Assembly (NCBI RefSeq): GCF_900111195.1
Contig: NZ_FOGL01000024.1
Location: 1 to 45,927 of the forward strand
Direction of reading: 5' to 3'
Origin: Gracilibacillus ureilyticus
Lineage (GTDB): Bacteria > Bacillota > Bacilli > Bacillales > Amphibacillaceae
DNA: 45,927 bases
Below are positions 35,251 to 43,541 of this stretch, piece by piece (position 1 is the first letter of the stretch; each line of letters starts with the position of its first letter). The notes under the pieces are model-generated. The model was not told the origin of the DNA. It saw only the letters and a program-made list of their open reading frames with translations, and made no database searches. Made by a program: the position numbers and the translations under genes.

Positions 35251-36060
35251 TTATAAAAACAGAAACAAACTGATCATATAAACAAGAGACCCCGCTAAAA
35301 AATAGTAATCTCGCTTTTTCATTTTCAAACCAGCAAGTTTCAGTTTCTTCACTTCTATATGGTTAAAACCATACATACTTCCCTTCGTTTCCAATGCCTC
35401 CACTGTTGTTCTTGCCCGCTTCGCTGTTGATAACAGCAAGGGATAAAAGGATAACACTGCTAATTTAATAAAATATGCAATCGTGTTTATATAAAGAAAA
35501 CCATGCTTTTCAGGTGCCTTGCCACGCAGTCTGAACGATTGAAAGACATGGTGATATTCTTCTAGTAATGTAGGAAGCATCCGGTAACCGTAGGCAATGC
35601 TAAAAGATATCTGACCAGGCAGGCCAATTTTTAATAAACCATTACTTAGCTTCTCAGGATTCATTGAACAAAAGACTGTAATACTTGCAAGGGATATGAC
35701 AGATAATTTCAGCGTTAGTATGAGTAATGGAAGTATGGACGTCCAATCTCCACCGAAAAATAAAGAAGCAATGAGTAAATATCCTCCCTGTCCAAGTAAT
35801 CCGAGGCAGAGAATAAAAATAATTAACGGGCTGATTCGCGCAACATATGTTGTAACAAGCATAAAAAGGAACATGCCGATTAATACCATGACTTCATGAA
35901 TGAACCATGGAAAGATTCCGAAATAGGCATACCATAAAAATAGTGTACGAGGATCTAATTTAGCAAAAAACGTACCACCATTTCCGTAAGCAGTGTTTAA
36001 TAATTCTATTTTCACCTGCTCTACCGAGAGTTTTTCAGTAAATTTACGCGTGTACTCCAT
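35251..36060 (-). CDS. ecfT: ECF transporter transmembrane (T) component
   Basis: A 269-residue membrane protein (CbiQ/EcfT family) with about five hydrophobic segments. Marks: LDPRTLFLWYAYF near the start and, after the fourth segment, SFRLRGKAPEKHG and TTVEALETKGSMYG, the two coupling-helix motifs (ARG-like) that touch the ATPase. It passes the movement of the ATPase to the S component. It overlaps the ATPase gene by 17 bases. Confidence 0.85.
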   Translation of the reverse strand: MEYTRKFTEKLSVEQVKIELLNTAYGNGGTFFAKLDPRTLFLWYAYFGIFPWFIHEVMVLIGMFLFMLVTTYVARISPLIIFILCLGLLGQGGYLLIASLFFGGDWTSILPLLILTLKLSVISLASITVFCSMNPEKLSNGLLKIGLPGQISFSIAYGYRMLPTLLEEYHHVFQSFRLRGKAPEKHGFLYINTIAYFIKLAVLSFYPLLLSTAKRARTTVEALETKGSMYGFNHIEVKKLKLAGLKMKKRDYYFLAGSLVYMISLFLFL

Positions 36061-37741
36061 CCCATGCCTCCTTACTTTGGTATAATTCTATAAAATCATC
36101 GACCGTATATACCGGCCTCTCCCAACCTAATTTCTTAGCTAATGTGAAAATCTGGGGCGGATTTAACCCGGCCTTTTTCAGTAAATTATGATTGGTGAAA
36201 ACAGATGCTTTCGTTCCATCATGAATAATACGCCCTTCATGCATGACAATTATTCTGTTTGCAAATTCGCATGCCAATTGCATATCATGTGTAGCAATAA
36301 CTACGGCCTGCAGCTGTGTCTTTAATTCTTCGAGAATCCTCGTAATATGTTTTCTTGTAGCTATATCCAGATTAGCAGTTGGTTCATCCAAAAGCATCAG
36401 TTTCGGCTGCATCCCCACACCGACAGCCAGTGAAGCCCTCCTCTGCTGGCCTCCGCTCAGCAGCCTGCTGTCCCTCTCAGCCAGATCGGTTAACTCAAAC
36501 TGTTTTAATAAATTTGCAACTTTCTCTTCTGTTCTGGGATCTTTTCTTGCCTTCATATAAAAACCGATATCTTTTTTAACACAATCATCGATAAACATAT
36601 GCTCAGGATTCTGGTGAATATATGTAACAATCTCCGCAAGATGCTCTGGCGGTGTTTTTCTAACATCTTTTCCATCTAATGCAATTTGTCCTTTCTCCTG
36701 TTTCACAAGTCCTGTAATTAAACGCATTAAGGAAGATTTGCCAGCACCATTATTACCGACCAATGCAATATAATCCCCTTGATGAATGGTTAAATTAACA
36801 TCATGTAAAACTTGATCTCTTTCTCTCGTAATTGTTTTATAGGAAAAGGTTACATCCTCAAATGTTACGAGCGGTTTGTCTTCTGTACGCAATTTATGCA
36901 CAGTATTCTGCTCACATTCAACTATACTAGCCATCAACGGTATTGCCTCACCTATAGTGATTGGCAATATACCACTGGTACCAATCTTAGCTGCAGCTTG
37001 TGTCACTTGCGGGGGGTAAATCTGATGTTCAAGCAAAACATCTACTTCATTCAAAGCCTCCTTCACCGGCTTTTTAAAAAGCACATCTCCCTGATCCATT
37101 AAAATGACATTTCTTGCATAAGCTGCTACAAATTCTGTATGATGCTCAATTACAATAATCGTTTTTCCCTCATCATTCAGCTTTTTCAAAATATCATAAA
37201 TCTCCCTGGCATGCTGCGGATCAAGCTGGGCAACAGGCTCATCCATTATGATAATGTCAGGATTTAATGAAAGAATACTTGCCAATGCCAGTAAATGTTT
37301 TTGACCGCCGCTTAATTGCCAAATAAACTTATGCTGCTGATCGATTAACCCGACTACGTCCAGTGCATGGACAGCACGCTCATGATAATCGGCCAATCCA
37401 TAGTGCAGAGGAGCAAACTCCGCATCCTCTATCACTTTTGGACTGACTATCTGATTCTCGAAATCCTGGTAAACATAGCCAACATGTCTGGATAACTCTG
37501 CCACTTTGTGTTTTTCTGCTGCCATCCCTTTTACAAGTACTTCCCCAGAGTAATCCCCAACATAATAATGGGGAATTAACCCGTTAATTAGCTTGCATAA
37601 AGTTGATTTCCCGCTGCCGTTCCCACCTAATATTGCAACAAAATCACCTTTATCTACAGATAAACTAACATGATTTAATACAGGCTTGTCTGCCCCGGGA
37701 TATTGATATTTCACGTTTTTTATTTCAATAATCGGCTTCAT
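36044..37741 (-). CDS. ECF transporter ATPase, two fused ABC domains
   Basis: A 565-residue protein with two ABC ATPase domains in tandem. First: Walker A GGNGSGKST (39-47), signature LSGGQKH, Walker B IIIMDEPVAQLD. Second (from about 290): GNNGAGKSS, LLSGGQQRR, LMLLDEPTANLD. It corresponds to the EcfA1-EcfA2 pair in one chain, as in YkoD of B. subtilis. Its start overlaps the stop of the S-component gene (TAATG). Both sites appear complete. Confidence 0.9.
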   Translation of the reverse strand: MKPIIEIKNVKYQYPGADKPVLNHVSLSVDKGDFVAILGGNGSGKSTLCKLINGLIPHYYVGDYSGEVLVKGMAAEKHKVAELSRHVGYVYQDFENQIVSPKVIEDAEFAPLHYGLADYHERAVHALDVVGLIDQQHKFIWQLSGGQKHLLALASILSLNPDIIIMDEPVAQLDPQHAREIYDILKKLNDEGKTIIVIEHHTEFVAAYARNVILMDQGDVLFKKPVKEALNEVDVLLEHQIYPPQVTQAAAKIGTSGILPITIGEAIPLMASIVECEQNTVHKLRTEDKPLVTFEDVTFSYKTITRERDQVLHDVNLTIHQGDYIALVGNNGAGKSSLMRLITGLVKQEKGQIALDGKDVRKTPPEHLAEIVTYIHQNPEHMFIDDCVKKDIGFYMKARKDPRTEEKVANLLKQFELTDLAERDSRLLSGGQQRRASLAVGVGMQPKLMLLDEPTANLDIATRKHITRILEELKTQLQAVVIATHDMQLACEFANRIIVMHEGRIIHDGTKASVFTNHNLLKKAGLNPPQIFTLAKKLGWERPVYTVDDFIELYQSKEAWDGVHA

Positions 37742-38634
37742 TATGATACTTTCTCTTCCTTCTTAGCATTCTTCAAATGTTGAGTCTTCCTTTTCTTACT
37801 TAACATCACGGAAATTGTAATCAGGGCAACAATGAATGCAGCACCCAGACTGACGAAAATAAACCAGTCACCGTATGTTTCTAAAAAATCTGCTTCCCAT
37901 TCGACATTAAAACCAGATTCAGATAGAAATTCGAACAGAAAAGCAGCTGCGGCAAGCAGGATCCCAGTTGCAATAAGTCGTGGTCCGATAATTTCGGTTA
38001 ACGAATATCTGTCATTACGGTCCCGTGGTTTCATTCCGAGCAGTGGCTCGATTTTACCGTAAAGCCTTGGTACAAGGTAGACCGTTGGAAGCAGTGCAAA
38101 AAGGATGCCAGAAAAGAGAACATCATTCAGAAATGAAAAACCTTCGATCACTACAACACTTTCTGCCAATCCAGGAACAGCTTCCAATTCCTCCACACCA
38201 ACCCATACTTTTAGAATGTCCACTGTTGCACTGATCGCCTGATGGATAATGACACCTAATAATGCAGCGGCCGCCACCTGTTTCCTGTTCTTCGGATCCC
38301 GCACAAAGGTACCTGCGATATACATTGCTAATGAAAAAGCAATAAATTTTTCCAGTTCTCCAAAACCGCCAAATTGCCCAAGCATAATCTCTCCGAAAAT
38401 GACTTCTCCTAATGAAGCACCAATCGCTGCATAAAGTGGATGGAACAAAATACATAAAGTTAAAGGTATAAAGGCGAAATACTCAATTGAGAACTCAATC
38501 GGCCCTAAGTATGCGCTTGGTACTAATTCTGTAATCATGTTGGACAACCCATACAGCGACATGGACAAAATAAAAACCATCATCTTTTGTGACTGTGTTA
38601 AAGTGTAACGATTGTTTAATGTTTGTGTACCCAT
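37741..38634 (-). CDS. ECF transporter substrate-binding (S) component, substrate unknown
   Basis: A 297-residue membrane protein with about six to eight hydrophobic segments, first gene of the ECF operon. The run FAFIPLTLCILFHPLYAAI-G-ASLGEVIFG recalls the substrate-site loop region of S components. It is longer than the usual 180-220 residues, with two extra membrane segments at the C-terminal end. I do not recognise a substrate class. GGGAGGT precedes the ATG. The linked PHP phosphoesterase and RpiR-type regulator hint at a phosphorylatable sugar- or vitamin-like compound; the downstream ureF/ureD genes would instead hint at nickel. Confidence 0.72.
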   Translation of the reverse strand: MGTQTLNNRYTLTQSQKMMVFILSMSLYGLSNMITELVPSAYLGPIEFSIEYFAFIPLTLCILFHPLYAAIGASLGEVIFGEIMLGQFGGFGELEKFIAFSLAMYIAGTFVRDPKNRKQVAAAALLGVIIHQAISATVDILKVWVGVEELEAVPGLAESVVVIEGFSFLNDVLFSGILFALLPTVYLVPRLYGKIEPLLGMKPRDRNDRYSLTEIIGPRLIATGILLAAAAFLFEFLSESGFNVEWEADFLETYGDWFIFVSLGAAFIVALITISVMLSKKRKTQHLKNAKKEEKVS

Positions 38635-38676
38635 TTTCTTACCTCCCTTGTTTAGATACTTTTATTGTATAGATGA

Positions 38677-38726
38677 TTTGTTAACCAGATTTTTCAACAA
38701 AGTTAATTCCCTGTAAATTTGTTAAC
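38677..38726. promoter_or_regulatory. Repeated TTTGTTAAC operator candidate between ECF operon and RpiR gene
   Basis: ATTTGTTAAC occurs twice as a direct repeat, with TTTGTTAAC at 38677-38685 and 38718-38726, 41 bases apart (about four helix turns). A half-like AGTTAAT lies between. The core GTTAAC is itself a palindrome. It lies in the divergent promoter region, as expected for the operators of the adjacent regulator. Confidence 0.5.
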
Positions 38727-38816
38727 TTTTATTATCATTATGTAAATTTTCTTTCATTCCCATTGCACATGTTCAGATGGTTGCTAGAATGATAGAAAAA
38801 AAAGGAGTGAATGAGG

Positions 38817-39647
38817 ATGCTAAGCTTTCAATGGGAACATTACTCATTAACAGAAAGCCAGATTAGAATTGCGGACTATATACAGAAACATCAGCAGCAG
38901 GTTTTACTTTCAACAGAAAAAGAAATCGCTGAAGAAGTTGGTGTCAGTATCGCTACTGTTTCAAGATTTTGGAATAAAGTAGGATTCGTAAATCTTAAGG
39001 CTTTTAAACATGCAGTCAGAGAGGAACTGGCTGTTTCACCTGCTGGCAAAATGAAAAATGTGAAGAAGAAAGGGTTAAAACAGAACATATACTTAACTCT
39101 TGAAAAAAGTGTAGAATTACTGCAGGAAACAATCGAGCATATTGATCCGCAAAAATTCAACTCAGCGATTGAGCTGCTTCAGCATGCCGAAAATATTTAT
39201 GTATTAGCTCAGGGACCCTCAAAGGGACTTGGTGAACTGCTTGTATATCGCATACGGCGTTTCGGTAAGTCCATCCATACCTTTCAATGTCAGGGAAATG
39301 AATTATTCGAGGAGATGATTCATTTGAAAAGAAACGATGTTGTTATCCTTTTCGGTTTTGCAAGACTCCTGCCAGAAGTGAAAGTTCTGCTTCAATTTCA
39401 GCGGGAGATTCATTACCATACCATCTTAATTACAGATCAGTTAGTTGCAGATTATTCTCATTCAGCAACTGTAACCTTGTTTGCCAGCAGAGGTGATGCA
39501 AATGAATTTCACTCAATGATTGCACCAACTTTACTACTGGAAAATATTATGGTTTCACTTGGTATGCGGGAGGAAGATAAGAATATTGAAAGGCTGGAGC
39601 AGTTAACAGAAGTGCGGAAACGTTTTGCCAAAGAACTTCCTAGATAA
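38817..39647 (+). CDS. RpiR/MurR-family transcription regulator
   Basis: A 276-residue regulator: an N-terminal helix-turn-helix of the RpiR type (STEKEIAEEVGVSIATVSRF) and a C-terminal SIS domain (about 115-250) with YVLAQGPSKGLGELL and NDVVILFGFARLLPEV. SIS domains bind phosphosugars or related compounds. I chose ATG 38817, nine bases after AAAGGAG; ATG 38811 is only three bases from it. It is divergent from the ECF transporter operon and probably controls it. Confidence 0.85.
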   Translation: MLSFQWEHYSLTESQIRIADYIQKHQQQVLLSTEKEIAEEVGVSIATVSRFWNKVGFVNLKAFKHAVREELAVSPAGKMKNVKKKGLKQNIYLTLEKSVELLQETIEHIDPQKFNSAIELLQHAENIYVLAQGPSKGLGELLVYRIRRFGKSIHTFQCQGNELFEEMIHLKRNDVVILFGFARLLPEVKVLLQFQREIHYHTILITDQLVADYSHSATVTLFASRGDANEFHSMIAPTLLLENIMVSLGMREEDKNIERLEQLTEVRKRFAKELPR

Positions 39648-39736
39648 AGTAGACATTTAAGGCATTAGGAAAAGAGAAGAATTACTGGACAAACTACATA
39701 GATAGTGAAAAAGAGACGTATTTCGCAGAATTCATA

Positions 39737-39765
39737 TTGAAACTTTATGCCTATACACTTATACT
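39737..39765 (+). promoter_or_regulatory. Sigma-A promoter of the chemoreceptor gene
   Basis: TTGAAA (39737-39742), a 17-base spacer and TATACT (39760-39765), 45 bases before the start. No sigma-D-type box is seen. Confidence 0.6.
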
Positions 39766-39809
39766 GTTAATAGGACAAATTTACATATAAATCAAAGAGG
39801 AGAACGCAA

Positions 39810-41291
39810 ATGGAACTAGTTCATGAATTCAAACAAAAGGATACAAACAGGAAAAACACCCTAATGCTTTTTATGATGGGTATTACTTTAGTCACAGGTC
39901 TGGTGTTAGCACTTTCAACAAATGAAACAGTTACTACTATCTTTTATGCCGTACAGCTAGTTATTATATTGGGGGCATATTTCTTATTTCAAAAGATCTT
40001 GAAGAAACCAGGAATTCTCCCATATTTGTTCGTTTTTATTTTTTATTTATCCATGTTACTTTTTATCATTTATCAGGGCTCAAGTGCTTCGGTTTTCTTA
40101 ATTCTAGTTTTTCTATCACTTTTTTCAGCAATCCAAATGGATAGAAAAATATTTTTATCAGGCTTTATTCTTGGTTTGGTTGTTTTACTGTCTAATTACT
40201 ATGTGATGGATAAGTCCAATGAAGTAATGCAGCAATTATTTCAATACTCTATTTTGATTCAGATTTTAACAGGAATTATTTTTTACTTTGTCATTAAAAT
40301 GACAGATGAAAAGATGAATAGACTGTCAGAGCTGTTATCCACTTCAGAAAAAGACAGCAAAGAGAAAGAAGAACAAAGTCAGTTAGTTAGAGAATCCGTT
40401 AAAAATATTCTTGATAAAATTGCCAAGGCGAATATACAGCTTCAGGAAAACCTGGAAAAACAAAATGAGCTGAATAATGCCATTCAGGAAATTTCCCAGG
40501 CAAGTCAGTCACAAGCTGAACAAATATCTGATATTTCCAATGCAACGAATGATACAAAACAGAATGTAGATATTGTCCATCAAACATCAGAAGCATTATT
40601 TAATGATTCTTCGAAATCCAGTGAGCTTGTTGCTGCAGGGAAAGAAAAAATGGATACATTAAACAGTAACAATCAGGAGATGGAAAACACTATCGGTCAA
40701 TTGAGTAAAACTTTTGCAGAATTAACTGATAAGATCAAGGAAACGAATCAGTTTGCAGACAATATAAAAGAAATTACTGAACAGACAAACTTGCTTGCAT
40801 TAAATGCTTCCATTGAGGCGGCAAGAGCTGGTGAAGCAGGAAAAGGCTTTGCAGTTGTCGCTGACGAAATTCGTAAACTGGCTGATATCACCGGTTCGAC
40901 TACCGAAAAAATCACAAGCAATTTATCTGCATTAAATAAAGCAAATGACTCAGCAGTGTCCCAAATGGATAAAAGTATGCAAAACTTTATTATCAGTTTA
41001 CAGACAACTGATGAAATTACGGGGTATTTCAATAATTTAGCAACAACAACTGATACATTAACGAGTGCATTACAGAACTTTACGTTCCTTGCAGAAGAAG
41101 TACAGGGCCAGACAAATGGAGTAGAAGCCTCTACCAATGAGCTTGCAGCAATTATTGAGCAGGCTTCAGCAAGTTTAGAGGAAATGAGCGCAACAATTGA
41201 TGTATTAACTAACAGTAATGAAGGATTCGCACAAATGTTAAACGAAGCAGTAGAAGATACAAAAGCGATAAGAGCGCATTTTCAAAATTAA
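39810..41291 (+). CDS. Methyl-accepting chemotaxis protein with a membrane-embedded sensor
   Basis: A 493-residue receptor. Residues about 18-170 form six hydrophobic segments with very short loops, so there is no extracellular ligand domain. A coiled coil follows directly without a recognisable HAMP domain. The cytoplasmic signalling tip is conserved: [39 protein letters not shown], the hairpin that binds CheA and CheW. Methylation-type Glu/Gln pairs lie in the helices on both sides. GAGGAG precedes the ATG. It is monocistronic, between its own promoter and a shared terminator. Confidence 0.88.
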   Translation: MELVHEFKQKDTNRKNTLMLFMMGITLVTGLVLALSTNETVTTIFYAVQLVIILGAYFLFQKILKKPGILPYLFVFIFYLSMLLFIIYQGSSASVFLILVFLSLFSAIQMDRKIFLSGFILGLVVLLSNYYVMDKSNEVMQQLFQYSILIQILTGIIFYFVIKMTDEKMNRLSELLSTSEKDSKEKEEQSQLVRESVKNILDKIAKANIQLQENLEKQNELNNAIQEISQASQSQAEQISDISNATNDTKQNVDIVHQTSEALFNDSSKSSELVAAGKEKMDTLNSNNQEMENTIGQLSKTFAELTDKIKETNQFADNIKEITEQTNLLALNASIEAARAGEAGKGFAVVADEIRKLADITGSTTEKITSNLSALNKANDSAVSQMDKSMQNFIISLQTTDEITGYFNNLATTTDTLTSALQNFTFLAEEVQGQTNGVEASTNELAAIIEQASASLEEMSATIDVLTNSNEGFAQMLNEAVEDTKAIRAHFQN

Positions 41292-41307
41292 AGATTACTG
41301 ATAATAA

Positions 41308-41352
41308 AAAAAACCGGGCTATGATTCATCTTTTCATAGTCCGGGTTTTCCT
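41308..41352. terminator. Bidirectional terminator between chemoreceptor and methionine synthase
   Basis: AACCCGGACTATGA and its near-perfect complement (AACCGGGCTATGA on the other arm) form a stem of about 13 bp with A and T runs on both sides. Confidence 0.85.
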
Positions 41353-41376
41353 TTATATGGGAACAGTAACCTTGCT

Positions 41377-42480
41377 TTATCCCCAAATCTCCTTTGCGAC
41401 GTCCACAATAAATTTTAATTTCTTCCATTGATCTTCTTCTGTCAATATATTCCCATGATGTGTTGAGGCAAAGCCACACTGAGGGCTTAGACAAACTTGG
41501 TCAAGAGGTACATATTGTGATGCTTCTTTAATTCTTGACTTAATTGCTTCTTTATCTTCTAATTCTCCCGTTTTAGAAGTTACAGCACCCACCACTACTC
41601 TTGCTCCACCTTTAGGTATCTCTGCAAGTGGTTCGAAACCGCCTGATCTTTCATCATCATATTCCAGGAAGAACCCGTCCACTTTTTCCTTTGCAAATAA
41701 GGTCGGTGCAATTAATTCGTAACTGCCTTGGAACGCCCACGATGACTGATAATTCCCACGGCATAAATGTGTAGTAACAATTAAATCTTCCGGTTTGTCT
41801 TCCAGTACACCGTTGACAACTCTTAATGCAAGGTCAATATACTGGTCACGATTATAGACATCCCCTTCAAAACTCATATCAGGTGAAGAAAGCCCCGCTA
41901 TATATACATCATCAAATTGAAGATAACGGCAACCCGCATCATAAAATGCTTTTACAGCATCCTTGTATGCCTGAATAATATCTTTTGTAAAATCCTCAAT
42001 GTCAGGATAAAAATCATGGTTCCTTAAATCCGGATAGAAAAACTGGTTCGGGCTTGGAATCGTTTGTTTTGCGACAGCACGATCTCCAACGATTTCTTTA
42101 AAATCTTTAAAGTGTTGAATAAAAGGATGATCCGGATCAAAAGATATTTTCCCAATATTTCTTACGTTGTAAGGCTCTGTCTCCAAATCTGCGAATTGAT
42201 ATCCGTGATCTGGGACATATCCTTCAAAACCTGTTAAATTTTCCATGAAATCCGTATGCCACCATAACCTTCTGAACTCACCATCTGTAACAAGCTCTAA
42301 CCCTGCTTCTATTTGCTTATCTACGATTCTCTTTACTTCTTCGATCTGCACTTCATTTAACTGATCCTGTGAAATTTTCCCTTGTTTGTAATCAGTCTGT
42401 GCCTGTTTTAATCTCTCTGGTCTTAATAAGCTTCCTACATGGTCAGCCCTGAATGGGGCTAAGTTTACGGTCTTTGTCAT
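41377..42480 (-). CDS. yxjG: Cobalamin-independent methionine synthase family protein, YxjG/YxjH type
   Basis: A 367-residue protein equal to the C-terminal catalytic half of MetE. It probably methylates homocysteine, although the methyl donor of the short form is not settled. Zinc ligands are visible: H and C in THLCRGNY, E in FFLEYDDE, and the last Cys in LSPQCGFAS. The start MTKTVNLAPFRADHVGSLLR fits YxjG/YxjH. I chose ATG 42480 (AGGA five bases ahead) over ATG 42498, which has a weaker site; this is not certain. The gene is preceded by an S-box leader, so it is turned off by S-adenosylmethionine. Confidence 0.9.
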   Translation of the reverse strand: MTKTVNLAPFRADHVGSLLRPERLKQAQTDYKQGKISQDQLNEVQIEEVKRIVDKQIEAGLELVTDGEFRRLWWHTDFMENLTGFEGYVPDHGYQFADLETEPYNVRNIGKISFDPDHPFIQHFKDFKEIVGDRAVAKQTIPSPNQFFYPDLRNHDFYPDIEDFTKDIIQAYKDAVKAFYDAGCRYLQFDDVYIAGLSSPDMSFEGDVYNRDQYIDLALRVVNGVLEDKPEDLIVTTHLCRGNYQSSWAFQGSYELIAPTLFAKEKVDGFFLEYDDERSGGFEPLAEIPKGGARVVVGAVTSKTGELEDKEAIKSRIKEASQYVPLDQVCLSPQCGFASTHHGNILTEEDQWKKLKFIVDVAKEIWG

Positions 42481-42528
42481 AATGATCCTACTCTCCATAT
42501 GTATTTACCTATTCTTAAAATAACAGTG

Positions 42529-42560
42529 AAAAAACCTCTCCTTATAATAAGAAGAGGTTT
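42529..42560 (-). terminator. Expression-platform terminator of the S-box riboswitch
   Basis: AAACCTCTTCTTA and TAAGGAGAGGTTT form a 13-bp stem (one mismatch) with a three-base loop, followed by six Ts; it stands between the aptamer and the yxjG start. Confidence 0.88.
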
Positions 42561-42584
42561 CATGACGTTTCACGGCTCTTCTTA

Positions 42585-42680
42585 TCTTCAGCAAAAGCTC
42601 CTGGAATTAGCACAGTACAATAAGTCTGTCTGTTGCTGAGGCTTCGCCGGGCCAGTCCCTCCACCTCTCTGGATAAGAAT
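42585..42680 (-). ncRNA. SAM-I (S-box) riboswitch aptamer
   Basis: On the minus strand the conserved order of the S-box is present. P1 is formed by TTCTTATC (42673-42680) and GATAAGAA (near 42586-42593). Between them lie AGAGAGGTGGAGGGACTGGC and CCGGCGAAGCCTCAGCAAC, then GTGCTAATTCC and GGAGC. The distinctive AGAGGTGGAGGGACTGGCCC and CGGCAAC-like parts make the class safe; binding of S-adenosylmethionine favours the downstream terminator. A promoter (42700-42728) precedes it. Confidence 0.93.
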
Positions 42681-42699
42681 AGATATGTAATTAATAGTT

Positions 42700-42728
42700 A
42701 TGTTAATCTAGCAATCAGAAAAAGTCAA
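42700..42728 (-). promoter_or_regulatory. Promoter of the S-box/yxjG transcript
   Basis: On the minus strand TTGACT (42723-42728), a 17-base spacer and TAACAT (42700-42705), about 20 bases before the aptamer. Confidence 0.6.
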
Positions 42729-42765
42729 TAACTATTTCATTCATTTATCCGTATTCCGCAACTTG

Positions 42766-42774
42766 TGCTATATT
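42766..42774 (+). promoter_or_regulatory. Extended -10 promoter of the two-component operon
   Basis: TGC-TATATT forms a TGn-extended -10 box about 80 bases before the response regulator start. The -35 region is poor. Confidence 0.35.
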
Positions 42775-42854
42775 AATAAAGTGAGACTTTTGCACAATGA
42801 TATGTTCAGCGCTGTAATAAATGAATCATGATATAGAGAAGGTGGTGGATCGCA

Positions 42855-43541
42855 TTGACTCCTGTTTTAATTGTGGAAGATGAAGAAAAGCTTGCAAGAG
42901 TATTGGAATTAGAACTGAAATATGAAGGATACGAGACTGAAACTGCTTTGGACGGACAACGCGCTTTTCAGTTATTAGAATCTGGCACTTATCAACTTGT
43001 GCTGTTAGATATCATGCTACCAGGGATGAGTGGTCTTGAGGTTTTAAGAAGATTTAGAAAAATAAACCAGCACACTCCCGTTATTTTATTAACTGCTAGA
43101 GATGAGGTTCATGACAAAGTATCAGGGCTGGATTTAGGTGCAAATGATTATGTAACAAAGCCGTTTCAAATGGAAGAACTATTAGCAAGAGTAAGAGTAC
43201 ATTTGAGAACAAATATAGCCCACAACCATACAGCTGAACTTCTTACATTTGATGACCTTACAATCGATACAAAATCAAGAGATGTTAAACGAGGTTCAGA
43301 AACGATTGAGTTAACCCCAAGGGAATATGACCTTCTAACTTTTTTACTTAAAAATAAGAATCAGGTTTTTCACAGAGAACAACTATTGGATAAAGTATGG
43401 GGTTTTGACTATGTGGGGGATACAAATGTAGTGGATGTATATATTCGTTATGTACGCAATAAAATTGATAAACCATTCCAGAAAACAACAATTCAAACAG
43501 TTCGCGGGATTGGTTATACAGTAAAGGACCCTTTACCATGA
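42855..43541 (+). CDS. OmpR/PhoB-family response regulator
   Basis: A 228-residue regulator. Receiver domain (1-118) with acidic pocket EDE (8-10), phosphorylation site D52 in LLDIMLPGMSG, T80 and K102 in TKPF; DNA-binding winged helix (about 128-225) with ELTPREYDLLTFLLKN and VVDVYIRYVRNKID. It starts with TTG at 42855 behind a GGTGG-rich ribosome site; the protein sequence begins with the family pattern TPVLIVEDE, which supports this start. The stop overlaps the ATG of the kinase gene (ATGA). It resembles the ArlR/CsrR-like group, but I cannot name the orthologue. Confidence 0.9.
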   Translation: MTPVLIVEDEEKLARVLELELKYEGYETETALDGQRAFQLLESGTYQLVLLDIMLPGMSGLEVLRRFRKINQHTPVILLTARDEVHDKVSGLDLGANDYVTKPFQMEELLARVRVHLRTNIAHNHTAELLTFDDLTIDTKSRDVKRGSETIELTPREYDLLTFLLKNKNQVFHREQLLDKVWGFDYVGDTNVVDVYIRYVRNKIDKPFQKTTIQTVRGIGYTVKDPLP

